A stretch of 64,000 nucleotides of DNA. Origin: SHWC01 sp050173345 (GTDB taxonomy: Bacteria; Pseudomonadota; Alphaproteobacteria; UBA828). The position numbers and the translations under genes are program-made. The notes beneath the pieces are model-generated. The model saw nothing but the letters and a program-made list of their open reading frames with translations, was not told the origin of the DNA and did not search any database. Shown in pieces: positions 19,418 through 27,604 of the stretch (position 1 is its first letter; every line of letters begins with the position of its first letter). The stretch spans positions 1-64,000 of the forward strand of contig JBFXKW010000001.1 in the NCBI GenBank assembly GCA_050173345.1, read 5' to 3'.

Positions 19418-19491
19418 GCTCGGTCACGCCGCAACAGGAAGAACGGAAGACAGAAGACAAAGGTCAGGCGAGGCGTCGTCCGACGCGACGG

Positions 19492-20496
19492 CTATTCGGC
19501 TTGCCTTCGCTGAATTGGCGCGATGGCGCGGGCTTGGCCGCGTCGGCTCTCGGCCAGCAGCCACTCCCTGAACGCGCGCAGTTTCCTGAGCTTTCGCCGG
19601 TCGGACGGATAGACCAGGTAGTAGGCGAACTCCAGCGGGCGCGACTCGTCCGAGATCGCGACCAGGCGTCCGGCGTCGAGATCGTCCGTGATCAGGCGTG
19701 TCTTGGCGAGCGCGATGCCGCGCCCGGCGAGAGCGGCGTCGATGACGAGGCTCGACAGGTTGAAGCGCGGCCCGCGGCGCCAGTCGACGTCCCGGATGCC
19801 GGCGGTCTTCAGCCACATGCGCCAATCGGGGCAGCTGCGGTCGCGTTCCTCGCTCTCGTCGTGCAGCAGCGTCGCCTGCGCGAAGAGCTGACTGGGGCCG
19901 TTGCCGCCGAGCTTCTCGAGGAGCGCGGGGCTGCACACCGGCATGACGCTCTCGCTCAAGACCTGCTCGGCGATCAGCGCGTGGTAGCGGCCCGGCCCGT
20001 AGCGGATGGCGGCATCGACGCTATCGACGCCGAAATCGACGACCTGCTCGCTCGCCAGCACACGCACGTCGATGTCGGGGTGGCGCTCGATGAAGCTTTC
20101 GAGCCGGGGTGTCAGCCATTTGGCGGCGAAGGACGGCGCGACCGACAGGGTGAGCACGCCCTCGTCGGTGGCCTGCCCGAGCCGCGCGAGCGTCGCGCTG
20201 ATCCCGTCGAAGGCCTCGCTCACGCCGCCGAGGATGCTCTGCCCGGCGGCGGTCAGCGCGAGGCCGCGCCCGGTCCGCTCGAACAACGGCACGCCGAGAT
20301 GCGCCTCGAGCTTCCTGATCTGGGCGGTGACCGCGGCCGTGGTGACGAAGAGCTCGGCGCCGGCCTCGGCGAAGCTGAGATGGCGCGCGGTGGCGAGGAA
20401 GAAGCGCAGCGTGTTCAGCGGCGGCAGGCGCCGCGGCGCGCTCGGCCTCGGCTCGCTCTCCGATTTCGCCACCAACGAGACGGCCGTGGTCGCCAT
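19492..20496 (-). CDS. LysR-family regulator, GcvA-like
   Basis: A 334-residue LysR-type regulator. The winged HTH spans about residues 28-87 (LPPLNTLRFFLATARHLSFAEAGAELFVTTAAVTAQIRKLE in sections), followed by the LGVPLFERTGRGLALTAAG hallmark. The effector-binding domain starts near 115, and features such as SFAAKWLTPRLESF and DAAIRYGPG place it in the GcvA-like branch. In other bacteria these regulate amino-acid, beta-lactamase or one-carbon genes; the target here is not evident. The upstream 20500-20755 region is AT-rich and carries a candidate promoter. ATG 20496 or the adjacent 20499 start are equally possible. Confidence 0.9.
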   Translation of the reverse strand: MATTAVSLVAKSESEPRPSAPRRLPPLNTLRFFLATARHLSFAEAGAELFVTTAAVTAQIRKLEAHLGVPLFERTGRGLALTAAGQSILGGVSEAFDGISATLARLGQATDEGVLTLSVAPSFAAKWLTPRLESFIERHPDIDVRVLASEQVVDFGVDSVDAAIRYGPGRYHALIAEQVLSESVMPVCSPALLEKLGGNGPSQLFAQATLLHDESEERDRSCPDWRMWLKTAGIRDVDWRRGPRFNLSSLVIDAALAGRGIALAKTRLITDDLDAGRLVAISDESRPLEFAYYLVYPSDRRKLRKLRAFREWLLAESRRGQARAIAPIQRRQAE

Positions 20497-20683
20497 CATG
20501 CGGCCTCCACACGAGCAGGATCGCCGACATGCTCTCTAGCTTCTTGGAGCGGTCGGGCTTCGCGTCTGCGATGGATCGCGGCGCAATGCCGTTCCAAACG
20601 ATCCCGCTCCAGGCGCGCGGGCGATCACAATTGCATCTTGGCATGCTTCTATCTCAGAAGATGGCAAAATGCAATGTGCAATT

Positions 20684-20710
20684 ATTATAAGAACACTATA
20701 TAAATGTTAA
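20684..20710 (-). promoter_or_regulatory. Candidate promoter upstream of the LysR gene
   Basis: On the minus strand TATAAT (20689-20684) follows TTAACA (20710-20705) with a short 15-bp spacer in an AT-rich patch about 190 bp before the LysR start. The -10 is perfect; the short spacer lowers confidence. Confidence 0.35.
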
Positions 20711-20755
20711 TTATGAATGGCCTGACGCGGCGGGCTTCGACGAGCCTCGGCCGGA

Positions 20756-21268
20756 CTATCTGAACAAGCCTTCCAGCAGGACGGGCGGCAGGCCGAGGCG
20801 GCGCGCCAGGCCGGCGCGGTCGGTGGCGGCCGGATCCTTCAGCACCTCGCCGAGCGGGCGGCTGTCGAGCTTGACGTCGGCCAGCAGCTCTTCCTGAGTG
20901 ACCATGCCATCGCGGTCGCCGTCGAACGCGGCGTGCAGGCGTTCCATCCCCATCCCGTCGGCGAGCAGCATGCCGAGCTCGACCGAGCCCTGCTCGCGCG
21001 GCCGCAATTGGGGGCCGTGCCGCTCGTACCAGGCGCCGAGGCTGCGCCTCAGATTGTGCACGTCCGCGAGCGTCAGGCCCTGGCCCGGGGATGACGCCGC
21101 GAAGCGGTAGCCGGTATCGACGCAGGCCTTGGCCGGCTTCGCTTCGCAGACCGGGCGCGCCTCCTCGATGAACGACTGGAAGGCGTCCGCGTCGGCCTCG
21201 GGCGATGGCTGCTGGGCGGCGACGGCGGGCGCCCATAGCAGGAGGGCGATGAATGGCAGCGCGCGCAT
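20756..21268 (-). CDS. Secreted EF-hand protein
   Basis: A 170-residue exported protein. The N-terminus MRALPFIALLLWAPAVAAQ is a clear Sec signal peptide with an AxA-type cleavage site, which fixes the start at 21268 rather than further upstream. One canonical EF-hand loop, DGDRDGMVTQEEL, is seen near residues 115-130 and should bind calcium. A short motif with two cysteines (PVCEAKPAKACVDTGYRF) sits in the N-terminal third. The specific role is unknown. The gene is divergent from aidB, with 142 bp between starts. Confidence 0.8.
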   Translation of the reverse strand: MRALPFIALLLWAPAVAAQQPSPEADADAFQSFIEEARPVCEAKPAKACVDTGYRFAASSPGQGLTLADVHNLRRSLGAWYERHGPQLRPREQGSVELGMLLADGMGMERLHAAFDGDRDGMVTQEELLADVKLDSRPLGEVLKDPAATDRAGLARRLGLPPVLLEGLFR

Positions 21269-21410
21269 GGAGGCGATCGTGAAAGCCCAATGCGGTGAAA
21301 ATGCGGCCGTCGGTTCGGATCGCTTATCGCTTCGGCGCGACACTGGAGGCTGCATGCCCATGGCTCTATCATCGGCGCCGCATCCGTCCCGCGATACCGG
21401 CAGGCGAACC

Positions 21411-23069
21411 ATGCCGCCAAGGCAGCCTCTCTCCGTCTTCGACAGCCACGAGGTGACGAACCAGCCGCCGCCGCTCGTGGACTACAACCTGTTCGACAGC
21501 GACCCGGTGCTGCGCGCCGCGCTCGCGCGCGAGGGCGCGGCCTGGGCCGAGGACAAGGTCCGCGCCTTCGGCGCCGCGCTCGGCAGCGAGCGCGTGGCGG
21601 AACTGGCCGACGCCGCCAACCGCCATCCGCCCGAGCTCCGCGCCTTCGACCGCTACGGCCGGCGCATCGACGAGGTGGTCTACCATCCCGCCTATCACGA
21701 GCTGATGGCGCTGGCAAAGTCGCACGAGGTCCATTCGATCGCGTGGCGCGAGGCGCGGCTTGGCGGGCATGTCGCGCACATGGCGCTCGAATACCTACTG
21801 GTCCAAGCCGAGCCCGGCGTCTGCTGCCCGATCACCATGACCTATGCGTCGCTGCCGGCGCTGCGCAAGCAGCCGGAGGTCGCCGCCGAGTGGCAGCCGC
21901 GCATCCTCGCCGCGGCCTACGACCCGCGCTTCGTCCCGGCGGCGGAAAAGGCCGGCGTCACCATCGGCATGGCGATGACGGAGAAGCAGGGCGGCTCCGA
22001 CGTGCGCGCCAACGCGACGCGCGCCGTGCCGCTCGGCGCCGCGGACGAGTACGCGCTGACCGGCCACAAATGGTTCTGCTCGGCGCCCATGTCGGATGCG
22101 TTCCTCACCCTGGCGCAGACCGAGGCCGGGCTGACGTGCTTCCTGGTGCCGCGCTGGCGGCCCGACGGCACGCGCAACCCGTTCTTCATCCAACGCCTCA
22201 AGGACAAGCTCGGCGATCGCTCGAACGCCTCCTCGGAGATCGAATATCGAGGCACCTGGGCGCGGCTGGTCGGCGAGGCGGGGCAGGGCGTGCGTACGAT
22301 CATCGAAATGGTCCACCACACCCGGCTCGACACCGCGCTCGCCGCCGCCGGGCTGATGCGGCAGGCGGTGGTGCAGGCGGTGCATCACGCCTCGCACCGC
22401 GTCGCCTTCCAGCGCTTGCTGGCGGACCAGCCGCTGATGTGCAACGTGCTGGCGGACCTGGTCCTGGAATGGGCGGCGGCCACCATGCTGGCCACGCGGG
22501 TCGCCCGCAGCTTCGACGAGGCGGCGGCGGACCCGGCCGCCGCCCCATTGTCGCGGCTCATGGTCGCGGTCGCGAAATACTGGCTCAACAAGCGCGTCCC
22601 TGGTCATGTCTGCGAGGCGATGGAGTGCCTGGGCGGCGCGGGCTATATCGAGGAATCGGGGATGCCGAGGCTGTATCGCCAGGCGCCGCTCAACGGCATC
22701 TGGGAGGGCTCGGGCAACGTCATCTGCCTCGACGTGCTGCGCACCTTGAAACGGGAGCCTGCGGCCGTCGAGGCGCTGTTCGCGGAGCTGGGAGCCGCGC
22801 GCGGCGGCGACCGGCGGCTGGACCGCGCGATCGAGCGGCTCGCGGCCGGCCTGCGGGAAGGCGCAGCGCGGGAATCGGACGCGCGCCGGCTCGTCGAGGC
22901 GATGGCGGTCACGCTGCAAGCCGCCCTCCTGGTCCGCCACGGCCCTCCACCCGCAGCGGACGCGTTCTGCGCCTCGCGGCTCGCGGACGAGCGGGGCGCG
23001 ACCTATGGCACGCTGCCGGCCGGTAGCGCCTTCGACACCATCATCGAGCTCGGCCGCGTTTCGGGCTAG
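21411..23069 (+). CDS. aidB: AidB-like acyl-CoA dehydrogenase
   Basis: A 552-residue flavoprotein, close to the 541 residues of E. coli AidB and similar along its length. Shared blocks include VTNQPPPLVDYNLFDSD near the N-terminus, CPITMTYA, GMAMTEKQGGSDVRAN (FAD/substrate segment), ALTGHKWFCSAPMSDAFL, RLKDKLGDRSNASSEIEY, AMECLGGAGYIEESGMPRLYR and LNGIWEGSGNVICLDVLR. E. coli AidB is induced by alkylation stress, binds FAD and DNA, and is proposed to protect DNA or destroy alkylating agents. A diverged second copy of its last ~60 codons lies 800 bp downstream. ATG 21411 gives the family-typical N-terminus. Confidence 0.93.
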   Translation: MPPRQPLSVFDSHEVTNQPPPLVDYNLFDSDPVLRAALAREGAAWAEDKVRAFGAALGSERVAELADAANRHPPELRAFDRYGRRIDEVVYHPAYHELMALAKSHEVHSIAWREARLGGHVAHMALEYLLVQAEPGVCCPITMTYASLPALRKQPEVAAEWQPRILAAAYDPRFVPAAEKAGVTIGMAMTEKQGGSDVRANATRAVPLGAADEYALTGHKWFCSAPMSDAFLTLAQTEAGLTCFLVPRWRPDGTRNPFFIQRLKDKLGDRSNASSEIEYRGTWARLVGEAGQGVRTIIEMVHHTRLDTALAAAGLMRQAVVQAVHHASHRVAFQRLLADQPLMCNVLADLVLEWAAATMLATRVARSFDEAAADPAAAPLSRLMVAVAKYWLNKRVPGHVCEAMECLGGAGYIEESGMPRLYRQAPLNGIWEGSGNVICLDVLRTLKREPAAVEALFAELGAARGGDRRLDRAIERLAAGLREGAARESDARRLVEAMAVTLQAALLVRHGPPPAADAFCASRLADERGATYGTLPAGSAFDTIIELGRVSG

Positions 23070-23162
23070 ATGTGCGCTCGCGTTGTAGGAGCTTATTCCA
23101 ATCCGATCTACGGGAAGTTAGAGTGAGTGTCTAGGATGTGCTCCCGTATTCATTTTGACTCG

Positions 23163-23798
23163 ATGGATGACAGAATGACAAGTCACTTGCGCTTCGACCC
23201 ATACGAAGGAATCTATTATAGGAAAGGCTTCATAAGTGGATTCAAGTTATTGTTGCTTGGTGAAAGCCATTACAGCGATAGCTGTGACCGAAACATAACT
23301 AAGGAGTATATTTCAAATCATATAGACGGAAAAGAAACGAAACCAACTTGGCGAGCGTGCGAGAGGCTACTTTCCAGTTGCTTCCCTTCAGTTGGGCAAG
23401 GTGCAGATATCTGGCGATACATTGCTTTCTCAAACTTCGTCCAGGTACCCATGTCTTGTAGAAAGTGCCGCCCGACAGAAGGTGATTGGAAGACCGGGTA
23501 CGAAGCCTTTCCAGAGTTGCTAGCCCTCTTGCAGCCAGATGTCATGTTAGTGCTAGGAAAGACGATGTGGGAGGATTGGTTGCCCGGCCAAGAGTGGAAG
23601 TGGGGCATTACCGATCTGAAACAGCCGGGAATTAGAGAGGGTTCCGATACGAACGGAGTGATATACACAAGGGAAGACGGCGGAAAGACGGTATCCGGTT
23701 TTGTTTATCATCCAGCCTCATATGGTTGGTGCTGGCAAGACTGGCGGTCGACCGTAGAGTGGTTGTTTCTAGAAGCGAAAAGAGTCGTGAACGCTTGA
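23163..23798 (+). CDS. Low-GC foreign gene, uracil-DNA-glycosylase-like motifs
   Basis: A ~211-residue protein. The start is uncertain: ATG 23136, 23163 and 23175 and GTG 23127 are all possible. Motifs recall the uracil-DNA glycosylase fold: FKLLLLGESHYSDSC (first strand and active-site loop), FSNFVQVP, LLQPDVMLVLGKTMWEDWL (penultimate strand) and VYHPASYGW (the HPS-type last motif). Sequence identity to known UDG families is too low to name one, and a catalytic role is not established. Its base composition is much lower in GC than every neighbour, with AGA, ATA and TTA codons, which marks recent transfer. It sits between full-length aidB and a displaced copy of the aidB 3' end. Confidence 0.6.
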   Translation: MDDRMTSHLRFDPYEGIYYRKGFISGFKLLLLGESHYSDSCDRNITKEYISNHIDGKETKPTWRACERLLSSCFPSVGQGADIWRYIAFSNFVQVPMSCRKCRPTEGDWKTGYEAFPELLALLQPDVMLVLGKTMWEDWLPGQEWKWGITDLKQPGIREGSDTNGVIYTREDGGKTVSGFVYHPASYGWCWQDWRSTVEWLFLEAKRVVNA

Positions 23799-23861
23799 TA
23801 TAGCGTGGCTGATTGTGCCGGGTTGTCCTGTGGAAATTAAGTATCGCTCCATAGTCTGACA

Positions 23862-24035
23862 GTTGAGGCGATGGCGATTGCGCCGCAAGCCTCCCTTCTG
23901 GTCTGCCTAGGCCCGCCGAATCGCATCGATTTGGCCGGCGAATCACGCTCTACTCGATTGAAAGAAGAAGGCGATTCTCTGGTCCTGCCGGCCTCGAGAA
24001 TCCAGCCTGGGGGCAACGAAGCGGAGCTGCCATGA
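23862..24035 (+). pseudogene. Diverged duplicate of the aidB 3' end
   Basis: Beginning GTTGAGGCGATGGCG at 23862, this stretch aligns without gaps to aidB from about 22895 (GTCGAGGCGATGGCG), with roughly three quarters of ~59 bases identical. Translation is VEAMAIAPQASLLVCLGPP against VEAMAVTLQAALLVRHGPP in AidB, with weaker similarity beyond. The frame stays open to a TGA at 24033-24035 that overlaps the TetR ATG as ATGA. There is no start codon or N-terminal part, so it is a 3' fragment left by an insertion or by a duplication and deletion. Confidence 0.7.
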
Positions 24036-24682
24036 GCCAAGCCAGCACCGGAATGGCGCCGAAACGGCGTGCCGTCGCCCGGCCGAAACGCCGGCCGACC
24101 CGCGCGGAGAAGACCGAGGAGACGCGGCGCGCGCTCTTCATCGCGGCGGGCAAGGTGGTCGGCAAGCACGGCTATGCCGGCGCCTCCATCTCGCGCATCA
24201 CGAACCAGGCCAAGGTGGCGCAGGGCACCTTCTACAACTACTTCGAGACACGCCAGCACTTGTTCGACCAGTTGCTGCCGGCGCTCGGCGGCGACCTCCT
24301 GGAGCGGATCAACGCGCGCGTCGGCCCCGAGCCGCGCGGCGCCGCGCGCGAGGAGAAGCGCCTGCGCGCCTGGTTCGCCTATCTCGACGAGCACCCCGAG
24401 TTCCTGCGCATCCTGAACGAGGCGGAGATCTTCGCGCCGCGCGCCTACCAGAGCCATATGGAGAACTTCATCCGCGGCTATTGCCGCGCGCTCGACCGCA
24501 GCCGGTCGCGCGGCGAGACGCGACGGCTCGACGACGAGACGCTTGAGGTCGTCGCGATCATCCTGCTCGCGGCGCGCGGCTATCTCGGCCAGCGCTATGC
24601 CCGGCGCAACCGTAAGCCGATGCTGGAGGCCGCGGTGCGCGGCTACATGACGCTGGTGCGCCACGGCCTGTTCCGCAAATAG
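24032..24682 (+). CDS. TetR-family regulator
   Basis: A 216-residue TetR-type repressor. A basic N-terminal extension (RRAVARPKRRPTRAEK) precedes the HTH: RRALFIAAGKVVGKHGYAGASISRITNQAKVAQGTFYNYF, residues about 32-72 (read in two blocks), with the family's GTFYNYF recognition-helix end. The rest is an all-helical ligand-binding domain. The target is unknown. Its start overlaps the stop of the aidB 3' fragment as ATGA, which suggests an ancestral aidB-tetR operon and hence a link to fatty-acid or alkylation-stress genes. Confidence 0.9.
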   Translation: MSQASTGMAPKRRAVARPKRRPTRAEKTEETRRALFIAAGKVVGKHGYAGASISRITNQAKVAQGTFYNYFETRQHLFDQLLPALGGDLLERINARVGPEPRGAAREEKRLRAWFAYLDEHPEFLRILNEAEIFAPRAYQSHMENFIRGYCRALDRSRSRGETRRLDDETLEVVAIILLAARGYLGQRYARRNRKPMLEAAVRGYMTLVRHGLFRK

Positions 24683-24835
24683 CCGAGGCGGCTTCGCACC
24701 CACGCCGGTTTGTGACAATCAGGTTTCATCGCCCGATTCCCGGCAGCCGGCGAGAAGCGACATAAATCTGCAAACCCGCTGACACATTGGCCCGGTACGA
24801 CTCCCCGCCGACAGCACGGTGAGGGAGTCGCCGGG

Positions 24836-25693
24836 ATGCAGCCTGCCGTTGCGATCACGCAACTGAAGAAGCGCTTCGGCAGGAACACGGCCGCCGCGCT
24901 GGACGGCGTGGACCTCGAGATCGCGCCCGGCGAGATGGTCGCGCTGATCGGCGCGTCGGGCTCGGGCAAGTCCACGCTCATGCGCCACATCGCCGGCCTC
25001 GCGGTCGGCAACCGGAACGACGGCCCGTGCTGCGTCGACGTGCTCGGCCGGCGCATGCAGGCCGATGGCCGGCTGTCGCGCGACGCGCGCGCGATCCGTG
25101 CCCAGGTCGGCTTCGTCTTCCAGCAGTTCAACCTGGTCGGCCGCCTGCCGGTGATTACCAACGTGCTGACCGGCGCGCTCGCGCGGACCTCCTCCTGGCG
25201 CAGCCTGACCGGGCGTTTCCTCAAGGAAGACCGCATGCTCGCCATGCAGGCGCTCGAGCGCGTCGGCATCGCGCGCTGCGCCTATCAGCGCGCCTCGACG
25301 CTGTCGGGTGGCGAGCAGCAGCGCGCCGCGATCGCCCGCACCCTGGTGCAGCGGGCCGAGATCATCCTGGCCGACGAGCCGATCGCCTCGCTCGATCCTG
25401 AATCGGCGCACCGCGTCATGCGCATCTTGGCCGCGATCAACCGCGAGGACCGTAAGACCGTGGTGGTCTGCCTGCATCAGGTCGATTTCGCGTTGCGCTA
25501 TTGCGCGCGGGTCGTCGCCCTCAAGCACGGGCGCATCGCCTTCGACGGGCCGAGCGCCGCCGTGACGCGCGGCTTCCTGCGCGAGCTCTACGGCACCGAG
25601 ATGGAAGACCTCGGCGGCCTCGACTCGCTCGAGGAGGGAATCCCCAACCATGCCGTCGGCCTCAGGCTCAAGGCCGTCGGGGCGGATGGGTAG
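24836..25693 (+). CDS. phnC: Phosphonate ABC transporter, ATP-binding protein
   Basis: A 285-residue ABC ATPase. Walker A is GASGSGKST near residue 39, the signature is LSGGEQQRAAIARTL near 155, and Walker B is IILADEPIASLDPESA near 175. The PhnC-specific VGFVFQQFNLVGRLPVITNVLTGAL Q-loop region (in two blocks) supports the substrate class. It energises uptake of phosphonates or phosphite with PhnD and PhnE encoded just downstream. ATG 24836 is preceded by GAGGGAG at about ten bases. The 150-bp upstream region may hold a PhoB-dependent promoter, but I found no convincing Pho box. Confidence 0.95.
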   Translation: MQPAVAITQLKKRFGRNTAAALDGVDLEIAPGEMVALIGASGSGKSTLMRHIAGLAVGNRNDGPCCVDVLGRRMQADGRLSRDARAIRAQVGFVFQQFNLVGRLPVITNVLTGALARTSSWRSLTGRFLKEDRMLAMQALERVGIARCAYQRASTLSGGEQQRAAIARTLVQRAEIILADEPIASLDPESAHRVMRILAAINREDRKTVVVCLHQVDFALRYCARVVALKHGRIAFDGPSAAVTRGFLRELYGTEMEDLGGLDSLEEGIPNHAVGLRLKAVGADG

Positions 25694-25736
25694 TCGCGGC
25701 ATCCCCAGCGTCAAACCTCAGCATCGGGAGCAAGGA

Positions 25737-26732
25737 ATGTTCAGGCGAATCCTCATGGCGGCAGCCATTGCCCTCGGCCTCATGGCCGCGCCGGCAATGG
25801 CGGAACCACTCAAAGAGATCAATTTCGGCATCATCTCGACGGAGTCGAGCCAGAACCTGCGGCCCAAATGGGACCCGTTCCTAGCCGATCTCGAAAAGCA
25901 GACCGGCATCAAGGTCAACGCCTTCTTCGCGCCCGACTATGCCGGCGTGATCGAGGCGATGCGCTTCAACAAGGTCCAGGTCGCCTGGTTCGGCAACAAA
26001 TCGGCGATGGAGGCGGTCGACCGCGCCGAGGGCGAGGTCTTCGTCCAGACCGTGGACGTCGAGGGCAACCCCGGCTACTGGTCGGTGCTGATCGCCCACA
26101 AGGACAGCCCCTATAACAACTTCGACGACGTGCTGGCGAACGCCAGCGAGGTCACCTTCGGCAATGGCGACCCGAACTCGACCTCGGGCTTCCTCGTGCC
26201 CAGCTACTACCTGTTCGCCCAGAACGGCGTCGACCCCAAGAAGGTGTTCAAGCGCGTGCTCAACGCCAACCACGAATCGAACGCGCTCGCCGTGGCCAGC
26301 AAGCAGGTCGATATCGCGACCAACAACACCGAGAACCTTCGCATCATCGAGAACAAGGCGCCCGAGCATTACGCGCAGATCAAGGAGATCTGGAGATCGC
26401 CCTTGATTCCCTCCGACCCGATCGTCTGGCGCAAGGACCTCGACGACGAGACCAAGGCGAAGATCAGGGGCTTCTTCTTGAACTATGGCGTCTCGGGCGA
26501 TGACGTGGAGCACGCCAAGGAGGTGCTCGCGGGCCTCGACTGGGCGCCGTTCCGGCCGTCCGACAACAACCAGCTGCTGCCGATCAGGCAGCTCGAGCTC
26601 GCCAAGGACCGCGCCAAGATCGAGGGTGACGGCAAGCTCTCCGCGGACGAGAAGACGGCGAAGCTGGCCGAGATCGACGCCCAGCTCGCCAGCCTGCAGG
26701 AGCAGGCCGAGAAGCTCCAGAAGGCCCAGTGA
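25737..26732 (+). CDS. phnD: Phosphonate-binding periplasmic protein
   Basis: A 331-residue precursor. MFRRILMAAAIALGLMAAPAMA is a Sec signal peptide, with the mature protein starting EPLKEINFGIISTESSQNLRPKW, typical of PhnD. The ligand-binding signature includes FFAPDYAGVIEAMRFNKVQVAWFGNKSA and FGNGDPNSTSGFLVP. A C-terminal charged helix (LAEIDAQLASLQEQAEKLQ) extends beyond the lobes. It delivers phosphonates to PhnE/PhnC. ATG 25737 has GGAGCAAGGA upstream and gives the signal peptide directly; the upstream in-frame starts overlap phnC and would bury it. Confidence 0.96.
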   Translation: MFRRILMAAAIALGLMAAPAMAEPLKEINFGIISTESSQNLRPKWDPFLADLEKQTGIKVNAFFAPDYAGVIEAMRFNKVQVAWFGNKSAMEAVDRAEGEVFVQTVDVEGNPGYWSVLIAHKDSPYNNFDDVLANASEVTFGNGDPNSTSGFLVPSYYLFAQNGVDPKKVFKRVLNANHESNALAVASKQVDIATNNTENLRIIENKAPEHYAQIKEIWRSPLIPSDPIVWRKDLDDETKAKIRGFFLNYGVSGDDVEHAKEVLAGLDWAPFRPSDNNQLLPIRQLELAKDRAKIEGDGKLSADEKTAKLAEIDAQLASLQEQAEKLQKAQ

Positions 26733-27595
26733 CCGAGCGTATGACGGGGCGGCCGCGCGACGCGCGCGCCGCCCCCGATTCCGAGGGCCGGTTCGGCGCC
26801 GTCGCGCTGCGCCGGCTGCTGCTCGAGGGCGAGGCCCGGCACCGCCGCTCGTTCCTCAAGACCATCCTCATCGGCGTGCTGCTCGCGCTCCTGATCTGGT
26901 CGTGGGACGGCGCGGAGATGCGCCCGCTCGACCTGATCCTCGATGCCGGCAACATGGTCGAGTTCGCGGCCGGCTTCTTCCCGCCCGATTTCCACGATTG
27001 GGAATTCTATCTGGAGGAGATGGTGATCACGGTGCAGATCGCGGTCTGGGGCACCGCGCTCGCCGTCGTGTTCGCCATCCCGCTCGGGCTGATGTGCTCG
27101 GCCAACATCGCGCCGGTCTGGCTGCGCCAGCCGATGCGCCGGCTGATGGACGCGGCGCGGGCCATCAACGAGATGGTCTTCGCCATGCTGTTCGTGGTCG
27201 CGGTCGGGCTCGGGCCGTTCGCTGGCGTGCTGGCGCTCTTCGTGCACACGACGGGCATCCTCGCCAAGCTGTTCTCGGAGGCCGTCGAAGCAATCGACCC
27301 GCGCCCGGTCGAGGGCATCCGCGCCACCGGCGCCAACGTGATCGAGGAGATCGTCTATGGCGTGATCCCGCAGGTCATGCCGCTGTGGATTTCCTTCACG
27401 CTCTATCGTTTCGAATCGAACGTCCGCTCCGCCACCGTGGTCGGCATGGTGGGGGCGGGCGGCATCGGCGTCATCCTCTGGGAATCGATCCGCGGTTTCT
27501 CGTTCGACGCGACCGCGGCGGTCATGATCATCATCATCATCGTGGTGACGCTGATCGACCTCGTCTCGTCGCAGCTTCGCCGGTTCCTCATTTAA
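26729..27595 (+). CDS. phnE: Phosphonate ABC transporter, permease
   Basis: A 288-residue inner-membrane permease with about five to six hydrophobic segments. The first is TILIGVLLALLIWSW near residue 52. The ABC permease EAA-type loop lies near ALGL-like EAIDPRPVEGIRATGANVIEEIVYGVIPQ, which contacts PhnC. The PhnE-typical ARAINEMVFAMLFVVAVGLGPFAGVLAL stretch is present. The start is GTG 26729, overlapping the phnD stop as GTGA, so phnC-phnD-phnE is one operon. Confidence 0.95.
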   Translation: MTERMTGRPRDARAAPDSEGRFGAVALRRLLLEGEARHRRSFLKTILIGVLLALLIWSWDGAEMRPLDLILDAGNMVEFAAGFFPPDFHDWEFYLEEMVITVQIAVWGTALAVVFAIPLGLMCSANIAPVWLRQPMRRLMDAARAINEMVFAMLFVVAVGLGPFAGVLALFVHTTGILAKLFSEAVEAIDPRPVEGIRATGANVIEEIVYGVIPQVMPLWISFTLYRFESNVRSATVVGMVGAGGIGVILWESIRGFSFDATAAVMIIIIIVVTLIDLVSSQLRRFLI

Positions 27596-27604
27596 GGCGG
27601 AACG

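Larger units (their letters stand above)
19181..19491. other. Intergenic region with two perfect stem-loops
   Basis: No gene is convincing here. Two inverted repeats stand out. At 19187-19225, CGCGGCC and GTCACGCC pair with GGCGTGAC and GGCCGCG around a CGCA loop, directly after the microprotein stop, so it may end that transcript. At 19384-19417, a perfect 13-bp stem GGAGACCGTTGCG / CGCAACGGTCTCC with an 8-nt loop lies about 75 bp past the LysR stop and may end that gene. Neither is followed by a T-run. Confidence 0.55.

Noticed and set aside
19211..19513. A plus-strand frame of 100 residues between the microprotein and LysR genes.
   Set aside because: It is Arg/Ala-rich and crosses two stable hairpins; more likely intergenic.
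24683..24835. Possible Pho box upstream of phnC (TTGTGACAATCAGGTTTCAT region).
   Set aside because: Only one half-site resembles the consensus; the 11-bp-spaced second half is poor.
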